Below, in pieces: positions 7,047 to 15,371 of a stretch of DNA of 64,000 nt. The notes beneath the pieces are model-generated. The model was not told the origin of the DNA and did no database searches. It was given only the letters and a program-made list of their open reading frames with translations. The position numbers were made by a program, and so were the translations under genes. The stretch lies in the NCBI GenBank assembly GCA_964507045.1, contig CAZDOO010000003.1, forward strand, positions 1 through 64,000, in the 5' to 3' direction. Origin of the DNA: UBA8199 sp964507045 (GTDB lineage: Bacteria > Verrucomicrobiota > Verrucomicrobiia > Limisphaerales > UBA8199). How positions within the stretch are numbered: the stretch's first letter is position 1; each line of letters opens with the position of its first letter.

Positions 7047-7060
7047 TTGACCCGGGTCAA
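7047..7060. promoter_or_regulatory. FNR/DNR-like operator upstream of nrfHA
   Basis: The 14-bp sequence TTGACCCGGGTCAA is a perfect palindrome and fits the FNR/DNR-type pattern TTGAY-N4-RTCAA. It lies 56 bp upstream of the nrfH start. A weak -10-like TATCTA occurs at 7102-7107, which would put the site near -60. FNR-family regulation of nitrite ammonification is well established in other bacteria; binding here is inferred. Confidence 0.5.
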
Positions 7061-7116
7061 AGTCTGCGCGCAAATGGATTGCGCTTCCGGCAGACATTCC
7101 GTATCTACCCCGGCGG

Positions 7117-7560
7117 ATGAAAGCCATCCTCGCCATCCTGATCGGGTTGCTGGCCGGCATCGGCGGCTACACGCTCTATTACGCGAAGGGGCTTTCCTAT
7201 CTTTCCAACGATCCGCGCGCCTGCGTCAATTGCCACATCATGCGGGAGCAGTATGACGGCTGGCAGAAGGCGAGCCACCACGCGCACGCGACCTGCAACG
7301 ATTGCCACGTGCCCCACGAGGTGGTCGGCAAATGGCTGACCAAGGCCAGCAACGGCTACCACCACTCCGAGGGGTTCACCTTGCAGAACTTCCATGAGCC
7401 GATCCAGATCAAGGCGGCCAGCTCGAAGGTGCTCCAGGACAATTGCATTTATTGCCACAAGGATTTCGTGCGGGAAATCACGGCCCATCGCGTGGCCGGA
7501 GAAGACTCGTTTAACTGCGTCCGCTGCCACGACAGCGTGGGCCACGGACCTCGACGTTGA
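7117..7560 (+). CDS. nrfH: cytochrome c nitrite reductase small subunit NrfH
   Basis: NrfH is the membrane-anchored tetraheme NapC/NirT-type cytochrome that passes electrons from menaquinol to NrfA in the periplasm. The 147-residue protein has one N-terminal transmembrane helix (about residues 3-22) and four heme-binding motifs: CVNCH (36-40), CNDCH (60-64), CIYCH (110-114) and CVRCH (134-138). Length and heme count are normal for the family. The stop codon overlaps a possible upstream TTG start of nrfA, and nrfA follows immediately, so the two form an operon. An FNR/DNR-like palindrome lies upstream. Confidence 0.95.
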   Translation: MKAILAILIGLLAGIGGYTLYYAKGLSYLSNDPRACVNCHIMREQYDGWQKASHHAHATCNDCHVPHEVVGKWLTKASNGYHHSEGFTLQNFHEPIQIKAASSKVLQDNCIYCHKDFVREITAHRVAGEDSFNCVRCHDSVGHGPRR

Positions 7561-7568
7561 CAAATCGT

Positions 7569-9044
7569 ATGAAGAAAATCGCCTATCTCCTCCTGGTGCT
7601 TCTGGTGGCCGCCGTCACCGCCGGCGTTTTCCTGCTCAAGGAGAACATCGCCACCCGCAAAGAAGAGTCCAAGCAGATCGTGTTCAAGCTCGCCAACTTG
7701 AGCGAGCAGACCGTGGATCCGGCTGAATGGGGCAAGAACTTCCCCCGGCAGTATGACAGCTATCGCCGGACCTCCGAGCGAACGGGCACCCGGTATGGCG
7801 GCGGGGGCTCCGACACGCTGGCCACCGACAAGCTGAAGGCGGACCCGCGCCTGGTGACGCTGTTCAGCGGCTACGCTTTCAGCCTCGATTTCCGCGCGCG
7901 CCGGGGCCACGCCTTCATGCTGGACGACCAGCGCACCACCAAGCGCGTGACCGAGCGTCCCCAGACCGGCGCGTGCCTGCATTGCCACGCCGCCAACGCG
8001 CTCGCCTTCCGGCAGGAGGGAATCAAAGCCGGCGCTCCGGGCACGCTGGACTCTCCGCTCCTGAGCCCGGACGGCTATGCGCAACTGCAGAAGGGCTTCG
8101 AGCTGGTCTGCGCGCTGCCTTATGCCGAGGCCACCAAGAAGGTGGAGCACCCCATCGCCTGTGTTGATTGCCACGACCCGCAATCCCTGCAACTGCGCGT
8201 GACCCGCCCGGGCTTCCTCAATGCCGTGGCGCGCCTGGCCGAATCGCCGGACCCGCTGCCCCACCTGGATTCCATCGAGCGGTGGCGCAAGGGCAGCCGC
8301 AGCGAGGCCTATGATCCGAACAAGCTGGCGTCGCGCCAGGAGATGCGCTCGTTTGTCTGCAGCCAGTGCCACGTGGAGTACTATTGCGGGCCCAAGACGA
8401 GCCTTTTCTACCCGTGGAACAACGGCCTCAAGGTGGAGCAGATTGAGGCCTATTATGACAACTACAAGTTCAAAGACGGGCATCGCTTCTTCGATTGGAA
8501 ACACGCCCTGAGCGGCGCCGAGGTGCTCAAGGCCCAGCATCCCGAGTTTGAGATGTGGAGCCAGGGCATTCACGCCCGCAGCGGCGTCGCCTGCGCCGAT
8601 TGCCACATGCCCTACAAACGCGAGGGGGCTATCAAGATCAGCGACCACTGGGTGCGCAGCCCGCTGCTCAACGTCGCCAACTCCTGCCAGGTCTGCCATC
8701 ACTTCTCCGAGGACGAAATCAAGGCGCGGGTGGCCACCATCCAGGACCGGCACCATGCGCTGCAGCTCCGCGCCGAGGATGCCACCGTGGCGCTCATTGA
8801 GGCGATCGGGGCCGGGATCAAGGCCGGCGTCGCCGAGGACCAGCTTGCTGTGCCGCGTGAATTGCAGCGCAAGGCGCAGTGGCGGGTGGATTTCGTGAAT
8901 GCCGAGAACTCCATGGGCTTCCACGCCCCGCAAGAGGGCGCGCGAATCCTGGGCGAAGCGATTGACTACGCCCGGCAGGGCCAGGTGGAGATGGGAAAGC
9001 TGACGCCGGTCGCAATGAGCAAGACCGCCAGCGCCGGCCGGTAG
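7569..9044 (+). CDS. nrfA: ammonia-forming cytochrome c nitrite reductase NrfA, CXXCH-type active heme
   Basis: NrfA reduces nitrite to ammonium with six electrons in the periplasm. The ATG at 7569 gives 491 residues starting with a signal/anchor (MKKIAYLLLVLLVAAVTAGVF). Five heme motifs are present: CLHCH (136-140), CVDCH (198-202), CSQCH (264-268), CADCH (342-346) and CQVCH (373-377). The usual active-site surroundings are visible: an Arg in ARRGH (about 112), Tyr in CSQCHVEYY (about 271) and His in GIHARSG (335). The first motif, which normally reads CXXCK with a lysine ligand, is CXXCH here, as in some Campylobacter-type enzymes. It is encoded directly after nrfH. Confidence 0.93.
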   Translation: MKKIAYLLLVLLVAAVTAGVFLLKENIATRKEESKQIVFKLANLSEQTVDPAEWGKNFPRQYDSYRRTSERTGTRYGGGGSDTLATDKLKADPRLVTLFSGYAFSLDFRARRGHAFMLDDQRTTKRVTERPQTGACLHCHAANALAFRQEGIKAGAPGTLDSPLLSPDGYAQLQKGFELVCALPYAEATKKVEHPIACVDCHDPQSLQLRVTRPGFLNAVARLAESPDPLPHLDSIERWRKGSRSEAYDPNKLASRQEMRSFVCSQCHVEYYCGPKTSLFYPWNNGLKVEQIEAYYDNYKFKDGHRFFDWKHALSGAEVLKAQHPEFEMWSQGIHARSGVACADCHMPYKREGAIKISDHWVRSPLLNVANSCQVCHHFSEDEIKARVATIQDRHHALQLRAEDATVALIEAIGAGIKAGVAEDQLAVPRELQRKAQWRVDFVNAENSMGFHAPQEGARILGEAIDYARQGQVEMGKLTPVAMSKTASAGR

Positions 9045-9152
9045 TCCCGCCGAGCCGCAACTCCGCAGTGCCAGGCTGCGGCCGATGTCCGAGCTCCGGA
9101 AAAAGCTGGCTGGACATGGCCGCAGCGAAAGGTATAAACACCTCCCAGCATC

Positions 9153-10445
9153 ATGTTCTGGGATCAAGCATCTGAAACACTGGCCCGTCCAACGCTCGAA
9201 CAACTGCAGTTCAAACTCCTGCAGGAAACGCTCCAGCGCGTGGCGCAGCGCGTGCCTTTTTACCAGCAACGATTTGCCGAGCTGGGCGTCAAGCCCGCGG
9301 ACATTAAATCGCTGGCGGATGTCCGGCGGCTGCCCTTCACGACCGGCGCGGACCTGCGCGCCATTTATCCCGAAGGCATGCTGGCGGTGGATCGCGCGGA
9401 GCCGGTGCGGCTGCACACCTCCAGCGGCACCACCGGCAAGCCCAAGGCCATCTTCTTCTCGCGCGCGGATGTGGATAACGCCGCCGAACTCGTCGCCCGG
9501 TCGCTCGTCTCGGCGGGTATCACCCGGAAAGACGTCTTCCAGAACATGATGGGCTACGGCCTGTTCACCGGCGGCCTGGTGATGCACTACGGCGCGGAAA
9601 AGGTCGGCTGCCTGGTCATTCCCGCCGGTCCCGGCACGTCCGAGCGGCAGTTGATGCTCATGCAGGACTTCCACACTACCGCGGTGCACATCCTGCCCAG
9701 CTACGCCCTCTACTTTGCCAGCTTCCTCGAACAAAAGGGCATTGACCCCCGCAAGGACCTCACGGTGCGCAAGGCGTTCGTCGGGGCCGAGCCGCACACC
9801 GAGGAAACCCGCCGCCGCATCGAGCAACTCTTCGGCTGCGACGTGTATAATTCCTACGGCCTGACCGAGATGAACGGCCCCGGGGTGGCTTGCGAGTGCG
9901 AACACAAGGCCGGGATGCACCTCTGGGAAGACAACTACATCCTGGAAATCATCAACCCGGCCACGGGCGAGCCCTTGCCGGAAGGCCAGACCGGCGAGCT
10001 AGTGCTCACCACCCTCAAGCGCCAGGCCATGCCCATCCTGCGCTACCGCACCCGGGACATCACCTCCATTGTGCCCGAGCCCTGCAAGTGCGGCCGCACC
10101 CACCGCCGCCTGGTCCGTTTCACGGGCCGCTCCGACGACATGCTCATCATCCGCGGCGTGAACATCTTCCCGCAGCAAATCGAGCGCGTGCTGATGTCCT
10201 TCCCCCAAGTCGGCCGCAACTATGTCATTGTCGTCGAGGGCTTGGACGACATGACCGTCCGAGTCGAGCTGTCCGCCACAGGCTTTGACGGGCAAGTCGA
10301 GCATCTCAACGCCTTGCAGCATCAGATGGTGGAGAAGCTCAAGGCGGAGATTTGTGTCCGACCCAAAGTGGAACTCCTCCCCGCCGGCTCCCTCCCGGTC
10401 GGCGAGGGCAAAGCCCGGCGCGTCATTGACAAGCGCTCCCTTTAA
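9153..10445 (+). CDS. phenylacetate-CoA ligase family protein (PaaK-like)
   Basis: This is a 430-residue ANL-superfamily adenylate-forming enzyme of the short PaaK type, which activates an aryl acid such as phenylacetate with ATP and CoA. The phosphate-binding loop is TSSGTTGKPKAIFF (about residues 89-102); YGLTEMNGPG follows near 235, and the C-terminal lid starts at GRSDDMLIIRGVNIFP. A CxC pair (PEPCKCGRTHRRL) lies in the region that often carries a metal site in PaaK enzymes. An ACT-domain gene follows after 41 bp, a pairing common for PaaK homologues in anaerobes. The true substrate is unknown; indole-acetate or other aryl acids are possible. Confidence 0.88.
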   Translation: MFWDQASETLARPTLEQLQFKLLQETLQRVAQRVPFYQQRFAELGVKPADIKSLADVRRLPFTTGADLRAIYPEGMLAVDRAEPVRLHTSSGTTGKPKAIFFSRADVDNAAELVARSLVSAGITRKDVFQNMMGYGLFTGGLVMHYGAEKVGCLVIPAGPGTSERQLMLMQDFHTTAVHILPSYALYFASFLEQKGIDPRKDLTVRKAFVGAEPHTEETRRRIEQLFGCDVYNSYGLTEMNGPGVACECEHKAGMHLWEDNYILEIINPATGEPLPEGQTGELVLTTLKRQAMPILRYRTRDITSIVPEPCKCGRTHRRLVRFTGRSDDMLIIRGVNIFPQQIERVLMSFPQVGRNYVIVVEGLDDMTVRVELSATGFDGQVEHLNALQHQMVEKLKAEICVRPKVELLPAGSLPVGEGKARRVIDKRSL

Positions 10446-10486
10446 CCCCCTAACCACATCACGCCCATACTCCAGCCCTATTCACC

Positions 10487-10915
10487 ATGAGCGCCGTAAA
10501 CCTGCTAGCCGTATTTGTCGAGAACAAGCCGGGCCAGACCGCCCGCATCACCAAGCTGCTCGCTGACGCCGGGGTCAACCTCTGCTGGCTCACCATTGCC
10601 AACAGCGGCAGCTTCGGCGTGATGCGCTTCCTGGTGGACCAGCGCGAGGCGGCGGTGCGCGCCCTCAAGGAGAAGGGCGTGATGGTCTCGCTCGTGGAAG
10701 CGCTGGCCGTGGAGGTGCCCGACAAGCCCGGCTCCCTGCAGGCGGTGGCGGACTTGCTGGGCCGCAGCAACATCAACCTGGACAACTGTTCCGGCTTTGT
10801 CGCCCACAACCGCGCCGTCCTGATCATCGAGGTGCACCAGATCGCCCAGGCCAGCGCCGTGCTCCAACAGCAAGGCTTCCGCCTCCTGACGCAGGAGGAA
10901 ATGCTGCGGCTTTGA
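10487..10915 (+). CDS. tandem ACT domain protein
   Basis: The 142-residue protein consists of two ACT domains: about residues 4-68 (NLLAVFVENKPGQTARITKLL) and 70-138 (VEVPDKPGSLQAVADLL). ACT domains are small ligand-binding modules, often for amino acids, that regulate enzymes. There is no catalytic domain. The position just after the PaaK-like ligase suggests it senses the aryl-acid or aromatic amino acid pathway, as seen for PaaK-ACT pairs in other genomes. The ligand is not known. Confidence 0.85.
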   Translation: MSAVNLLAVFVENKPGQTARITKLLADAGVNLCWLTIANSGSFGVMRFLVDQREAAVRALKEKGVMVSLVEALAVEVPDKPGSLQAVADLLGRSNINLDNCSGFVAHNRAVLIIEVHQIAQASAVLQQQGFRLLTQEEMLRL

Positions 10916-10961
10916 CCCTGTGGTGCGCGGGGCCGGCCGCTCCCGGCAACCACACCCCGGC

Positions 10962-12029
10962 TTACTTCTTCTCCAGCACCGCCCGCAAGGTCAGCTCCGA
11001 GCCTTCAGTGACCTGAAGTTGTCGCTGGTAGTCCTTGAACCCCGGTTTTCGGACTGCCACCAGGTGCGTGCCTGCCGGGAGCTTCACCTTGGCAGGCGTG
11101 TTGCCGACGAACGCGCCATCCACGAACACCTCGCAGGCATCGTCGGCGGCGCTGACATGCACAAAGCCGGTGTGGACGGGTGCGGACGCGGCCCCGGTCT
11201 GGGCGCCGGTTTGGTCCGGACTGGTGGAGGATTTGCCGGGAGTTGAGGCCTTGGTGGGCTGGAACTCGCGAGCGAGCCGCTGCCCTTCCGCAATTTGCTC
11301 AGGCGTCAGGTTGCGTTCCACCGCGGCCAGGTAAAGCCTGGCGTCATCGGCCCGGGCATCGCCTTTAGCCACCGCGAGGTTCAGCCACTTGTAGGCCTGC
11401 ACGTAATCCTTGGCCACTCCCGTGCCCTTGGAGTAGCACATGCCGAGGCGGTCTTGGGCCGGGGCGAATCCCTGCTCGGCGGCCATCCGGGTCCACCTTA
11501 CGCCTTCCGGGATGTCCTTCGGCACGCCCGTGCCCTCCAGGTAGCAGTTGCCCAGCTCGGCTTGGGCATCGGCCAAGCCCTGGTCGGCGGCTTTGCGAAA
11601 CCAAACCGCCGCCTCGACGACATCCCGGCTGACGCCGTCACCATTGGCGAAGCACATGCCCAAATCGAACTGGCCTTCTGCCAGCCCTTGCTCGGCGGCC
11701 TTGTGGAGCCACCGGGCGGCCTCGATCTTGTCCACCTTCACGCCATCGCCATTGGCATAGTTGAGGCCCAGCAAGCACTGGGCCCGGGCGGAGCCTTGTT
11801 CGGCGGCTTTGCGAAGCAGCTTCGTGGCCTTCGCGGGATCTTTGGCCACGCCAGTTCCCGACGCGTAGAGGGCCGCCAGGCTGATCTGGGCATCGGCATC
11901 GCCTTTGTCCGCCCTGGCCTGAAGTTCCTTGAGCTGCTTGCGCTCGGAATCGGCCGGCTGGGCGGACAGTTGCACCACGCCACCCGCGAGGAGCAACAGG
12001 AACACTATGAGCAAACGATTGGACTTCAT
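10962..12029 (-). CDS. secreted Sel1-repeat (SLR) protein with C-terminal PEGA domain
   Basis: The 355-residue protein has a signal peptide (MKSNRLLIVFLLLLAGGVVQLSAQ), a short charged stretch, then about five or six Sel1-like repeats of about 36 residues (for example AAEQGLAEGQFDLGMCFANG) covering about residues 40-220. A Ser/Thr-rich linker follows, then a PEGA domain (about residues 285-352, EVFVDGAFVGNTPAKVKLPAG). Sel1 repeats are protein-interaction scaffolds and PEGA domains occur at cell surfaces. No enzymatic motif is present. It stands alone on the minus strand, divergent from the copper ATPase gene. Confidence 0.85.
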   Translation of the reverse strand: MKSNRLLIVFLLLLAGGVVQLSAQPADSERKQLKELQARADKGDADAQISLAALYASGTGVAKDPAKATKLLRKAAEQGSARAQCLLGLNYANGDGVKVDKIEAARWLHKAAEQGLAEGQFDLGMCFANGDGVSRDVVEAAVWFRKAADQGLADAQAELGNCYLEGTGVPKDIPEGVRWTRMAAEQGFAPAQDRLGMCYSKGTGVAKDYVQAYKWLNLAVAKGDARADDARLYLAAVERNLTPEQIAEGQRLAREFQPTKASTPGKSSTSPDQTGAQTGAASAPVHTGFVHVSAADDACEVFVDGAFVGNTPAKVKLPAGTHLVAVRKPGFKDYQRQLQVTEGSELTLRAVLEKK

Positions 12030-12168
12030 GCCGTTAGCTTAACGCCCTTCCATCGGCTGGCAAGGGCGGCGTGACGCTTCGCCGGCACAGACCACGGACC
12101 GTTCTTGCGCGCCATGACACCGAAGCGCCGTTGTCGAGATGAATTTCATGCGGAAGAACATATCTGTG

Positions 12169-12197
12169 TTAGACACTTTTCAGCTCCGGCTTAAACT
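12169..12197 (+). promoter_or_regulatory. possible promoter of the copper ATPase gene
   Basis: TTAGAC (12169-12174) is followed after 17 bp by TAAACT (12192-12197). A start near 12204 would leave a leader of only about 12 nt before the ATG at 12216. No CueR- or CsoR-type dyad was recognised around it. Confidence 0.4.
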
Positions 12198-12215
12198 GTA
12201 TTCCAGCGACGGGTT

Positions 12216-14549
12216 ATGAGCACCGAACGGGCATTTGGGCCGAAGGCACCGCGCACAGGACACCCTGCGCCGCTGTTCAGCACGGAATTTGCCGTCACCG
12301 GCATGACGTGCTCCAACTGCGCCCGGCACGTGACCGAGGCCATCCAGGGCGTGCCCGGGGTCCGCAGCGCGACGGTGCGCCTCGAAGCGAAACGGGCAGC
12401 CGTGCGCTGGCACGATGGCGCGGCGCAGGACACCTCCGCCATCATCCGGGCGGTCGAAGAGGCGGGTTACAAGGCCAGCGTCGCCTATGCGGGCGAGGCG
12501 CCCGAGCACGAGCTGAACGGCTGGCAGCTAAACCTGTGGATAGGCGTCCTGGGCACCGCACCGTTGATGCTGGGCGAGTGGGTACTGGGGCTCGGTATGG
12601 CGCGATGGTTCCAGTGGTGTTCCCTGGCCCTGGCCGGCGTGGTACAAGTCTTCGCCGGGGCACCGTTCTATCGCGGCGCGTGGAGCCAGCTCAAGGCCGG
12701 GCGCTCAAATATGGACCTGCTGGTGGCACTCGGCTCGACCACCGCTTTTGCCTACAGCGCGTGGGCGTTGTTCAGCCGGGCCGGCGGCCATGTCTATTTT
12801 ATGGAAGCCGCCGCGATCATCACCCTGATCAGCGTGGGGCATTGGCTCGAGTCGCGCGTGAGCGTGCGGGCGTCGAGTGCCTTGCGGCAACTGCTGGACC
12901 TGGCGCCCGCCCGGGCACGCCGACGCGGAACCGACGGCGCGGAGAACGAAGTCTCGGTGGCGGAGTTGCGGATGGAGGACCGCGTAGTCTTGCGCCCGGG
13001 AGATCGCGTGCCGGTTGACGGCGAAGCCGTGGAAGGCCATTCGGCCGTGGATGAGTCCATGCTGACCGGAGAATCAGTGGCGGTGGACAAGGCTGCCGGG
13101 AGCCGGCTTTATGCGGGCACGGTAAACCTCAACGGGCGACTAGTGATGCGCGTGACGGCGATGGGCGAGGAAACCGCCCTGGCGCACATTATTGCCGCAG
13201 TACAGCGCGCCCAGGCCAGCCGCGCCAACATCCAGCGGCTCGGCGACCGGGTCAGCAGCGTCTTCGTGCCGCTGGTGGTCGCGGTGGCGCTGGCGGCGGG
13301 CCTTGGCTGGGGGCTCGCGCCGGATTGGGCCCGCCAGGTGCATGACTCGCTGGCCCGGTTCCTCTGGGTCTCGCATCCGCCCGAAGGTGCGCTGGCAGCC
13401 GCCTTCATCATCGCCGCCGGCGTGCTGATCGTCGCTTGCCCCTGCGCGATGGGAATGGCCACACCGACGGCTATCATGGCCGGCTCAAACGCCGCGGCAC
13501 AGCGCGGCATCTTGATCCGCGACGGCGTGGCGCTGGAAAAGGCCGGCGAGGTCACCGCCGTGCTGTTCGACAAGACGGGGACGTTGACGACCGGCAAGCC
13601 GGAGGTGGTCACGGTGTGGGAGAGGGGAGAAATCCGAAATCCGAAGGCCGAAGGCGCGAAAGCCGAATCCCAAGCCTCTGCCATGAGCTTGGCCGCCGCG
13701 CTGGCCAGCCATTCCTCGCATCCTATCAGCCAGGCCGTCGCGCGGCTTTCCCCCAACGGCCCGGCGCTGACCGATTGGCAGGAAATCCGCGGCGCCGGCG
13801 TGCAGGCTACCATCGAGTCCCGCCGCCCATCACCCAGCGGCCATCAACAATCGCCGGTTACCGCCCGGCTCGGGGCCCTCCGCTGGCTGGAGGAGTCGGG
13901 AGTGGACCTGGCGCCGGGCAAAGCGTTTGTTCAGGAATGGGCGGCACAAGGCGCAACCGTCGTGGGCCTGGCCGTCGGGAACTCGTTGCACGGGTTGTTC
14001 GCGGTACAGGATGCTTTCAAGCCCGGCGCCCGCGAGGTCGTGCAAAGCCTTTCACGGCAAGGGCTGGAAATCTATTTGGTCACCGGCGACAATGCGCTCA
14101 CGGCTCGGAGCCTGGCCGCGCAGACCGGCATCCCGCCGGAACACGTATTCGCCCAGGTCCGCCCGGAGCAGAAGGCGGAGTTCGTGAAGCGGCTGCAGCA
14201 GCAAGGTCGGCGGGTGGCGTTCGTCGGCGATGGCATCAATGATGCCCCGGCGCTGGAGCAAGCCGACCTGGGCGTGGCGGTGAGCCGGGCCAGCGACGTC
14301 GCCCGCGAGGCCGCGGACATTATCCTGCTCAAGTCGGAAATTGAAGCGGTGCCCGAGAGCCTTGGGCTGGCACGCGCCACCCTGCGCACCATCCGGCAGA
14401 ACCTGTTCTGGGCGTTCTTCTACAACGCCCTCGGCGTGCCGCTGGCGGCGCTGGGATTCCTGAGCCCGGTCCTGTGCGCGGCGGCGATGGGACTATCCGA
14501 CTTGGTGGTCATTGGCAACGCCCTGCGGCTGCGGCGGTGGCGGGCGTAG
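12216..14549 (+). CDS. copA: heavy-metal (copper) translocating P1B-type ATPase
   Basis: This 777-residue ATPase exports or traffics Cu(I) across the inner membrane. An N-terminal HMA domain carries the metal-binding MTCSNC (about residues 30-35). Paired transmembrane helices follow, then the actuator loop with TGES, the membrane metal site CPC (about residues 408-410, in ACPCAMGMATPT), the phosphorylation site DKTGTLTTG (Asp about 452), the HP motif (HSSHPISQ) and the hinge GDGINDAPAL. CPC with an HMA domain points to copper/silver rather than zinc. It ends 6 bp from a convergent gene encoding a Spy/CnrX-like periplasmic protein, which may be functionally linked. Confidence 0.93.
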   Translation: MSTERAFGPKAPRTGHPAPLFSTEFAVTGMTCSNCARHVTEAIQGVPGVRSATVRLEAKRAAVRWHDGAAQDTSAIIRAVEEAGYKASVAYAGEAPEHELNGWQLNLWIGVLGTAPLMLGEWVLGLGMARWFQWCSLALAGVVQVFAGAPFYRGAWSQLKAGRSNMDLLVALGSTTAFAYSAWALFSRAGGHVYFMEAAAIITLISVGHWLESRVSVRASSALRQLLDLAPARARRRGTDGAENEVSVAELRMEDRVVLRPGDRVPVDGEAVEGHSAVDESMLTGESVAVDKAAGSRLYAGTVNLNGRLVMRVTAMGEETALAHIIAAVQRAQASRANIQRLGDRVSSVFVPLVVAVALAAGLGWGLAPDWARQVHDSLARFLWVSHPPEGALAAAFIIAAGVLIVACPCAMGMATPTAIMAGSNAAAQRGILIRDGVALEKAGEVTAVLFDKTGTLTTGKPEVVTVWERGEIRNPKAEGAKAESQASAMSLAAALASHSSHPISQAVARLSPNGPALTDWQEIRGAGVQATIESRRPSPSGHQQSPVTARLGALRWLEESGVDLAPGKAFVQEWAAQGATVVGLAVGNSLHGLFAVQDAFKPGAREVVQSLSRQGLEIYLVTGDNALTARSLAAQTGIPPEHVFAQVRPEQKAEFVKRLQQQGRRVAFVGDGINDAPALEQADLGVAVSRASDVAREAADIILLKSEIEAVPESLGLARATLRTIRQNLFWAFFYNALGVPLAALGFLSPVLCAAAMGLSDLVVIGNALRLRRWRA

Positions 14550-14555
14550 CTGGGG

Positions 14556-15026
14556 CTAGGAATTGGTGGCGGCGGGCAGGCTTTGTGGGGAACGCTCCGC
14601 CGGCGGCGCGGCCTTGCGCTGGTCGCGCGCGCGCTGCTGTTCCTGCTTGATCAGCGCGTCCAATCGCTTCCGCTGTTCCGGCGTCAGCACCGCCCGGAAC
14701 TCCTCGAGGGTTTTCTTGAATTCCTCCCGCCGGCTGGGCTCCACGGTGTCCATCAGCTTCTTGGTGCGTTCCTGACCCTCCTTGAGGAGCTTGTCTACCG
14801 GCTCGCGCTGCTCAGCGGTCAGCTTCAGCTCACGTTCGACCCGCCGCAGGAATTCGATACGCATCACGCCCGCGGAAGCAGTTTGCGCGGGGCGGACCAT
14901 AGTGCCGGCGCGTTGCGGGTGCCGTTGCCGGCTTTGTTCCACGTGGCGCACCAACAGGCCGCCGGTTATTACACCGGTGCCAAAGATGACCATCGTGGCC
15001 AGAATGACTTTCCAGTTATTCACCAC
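14556..15026 (-). CDS. membrane-anchored periplasmic Spy/CnrX-like protein
   Basis: The 156-residue protein has one N-terminal transmembrane helix (about residues 5-24) and a periplasmic part rich in long amphipathic helices: ELKLTAEQREPVDKLLKEGQERTKKLM and FRAVLTPEQRKRLDALIKQEQQ. The two LTxEQR motifs are typical of Spy/CpxP and of the CnrX/ZraP heavy-metal sensor family. It is the third gene after an ECF sigma factor and a small membrane protein, overlapping the latter by 7 bp, so it probably senses an envelope signal. Metal sensing is suggested by the convergent copA gene but no obvious metal-binding cluster is visible. Confidence 0.65.
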   Translation of the reverse strand: MVNNWKVILATMVIFGTGVITGGLLVRHVEQSRQRHPQRAGTMVRPAQTASAGVMRIEFLRRVERELKLTAEQREPVDKLLKEGQERTKKLMDTVEPSRREEFKKTLEEFRAVLTPEQRKRLDALIKQEQQRARDQRKAAPPAERSPQSLPAATNS

Positions 15027-15331
15027 GCTGAATCAGTGGGTTGATCCTGGTCCACCGCCGCCAGCAGGGTCTGCTCCAAGTCCTGGGATAAATCGGTCGC
15101 GGAGCTGTTCAGCGGCTCCCACCACGACCAGACGCTCAGCAAGAGCGTGATCGCCACGCACGACGCGGCGGCACGCCATAAGGCGCGAGCCCACCAGGCC
15201 CCGGCATCCACAGCGGGCCGGGCGGCGAGGAGGGCCATGACACGCTTCTCAAAAGCATAGGGCACCCGGTCGCTCGGCGGATTAGTCCGGGCGGCGGCAA
15301 TCAGTTTTCGTTCTAGTTCGGCAAGATTCAT
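15020..15331 (-). CDS. small membrane protein, probable anti-sigma factor
   Basis: The 103-residue protein has an N-terminal cytoplasmic helical region (about residues 1-45, NLAELERKLIAAARTNPPSDRVPYAFEKRVMALL), one transmembrane helix (about 48-67) and a short periplasmic tail. That is the layout of membrane anti-sigma factors such as CnrY. It is encoded 40 bp after the ECF sigma gene and overlaps the gene for the periplasmic Spy/CnrX-like protein. No zinc-binding ZAS motif (HxxxCxxC) is present. The role is inferred from operon position and topology. Confidence 0.5.
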   Translation of the reverse strand: MNLAELERKLIAAARTNPPSDRVPYAFEKRVMALLAARPAVDAGAWWARALWRAAASCVAITLLLSVWSWWEPLNSSATDLSQDLEQTLLAAVDQDQPTDSAW

Positions 15332-15371
15332 AGGGCCTGCGATTGTTCAGACGTCCCCCGGCGGGGCCCGG

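Noticed and set aside
7449..9920. A minus-strand open frame of more than 800 codons opposite nrfA and the PaaK-like gene
   Set aside because: It runs across the ends of two well-supported genes and their gap on the other strand and has no family-like motifs; third-position GC bias of the real genes explains the missing stops.
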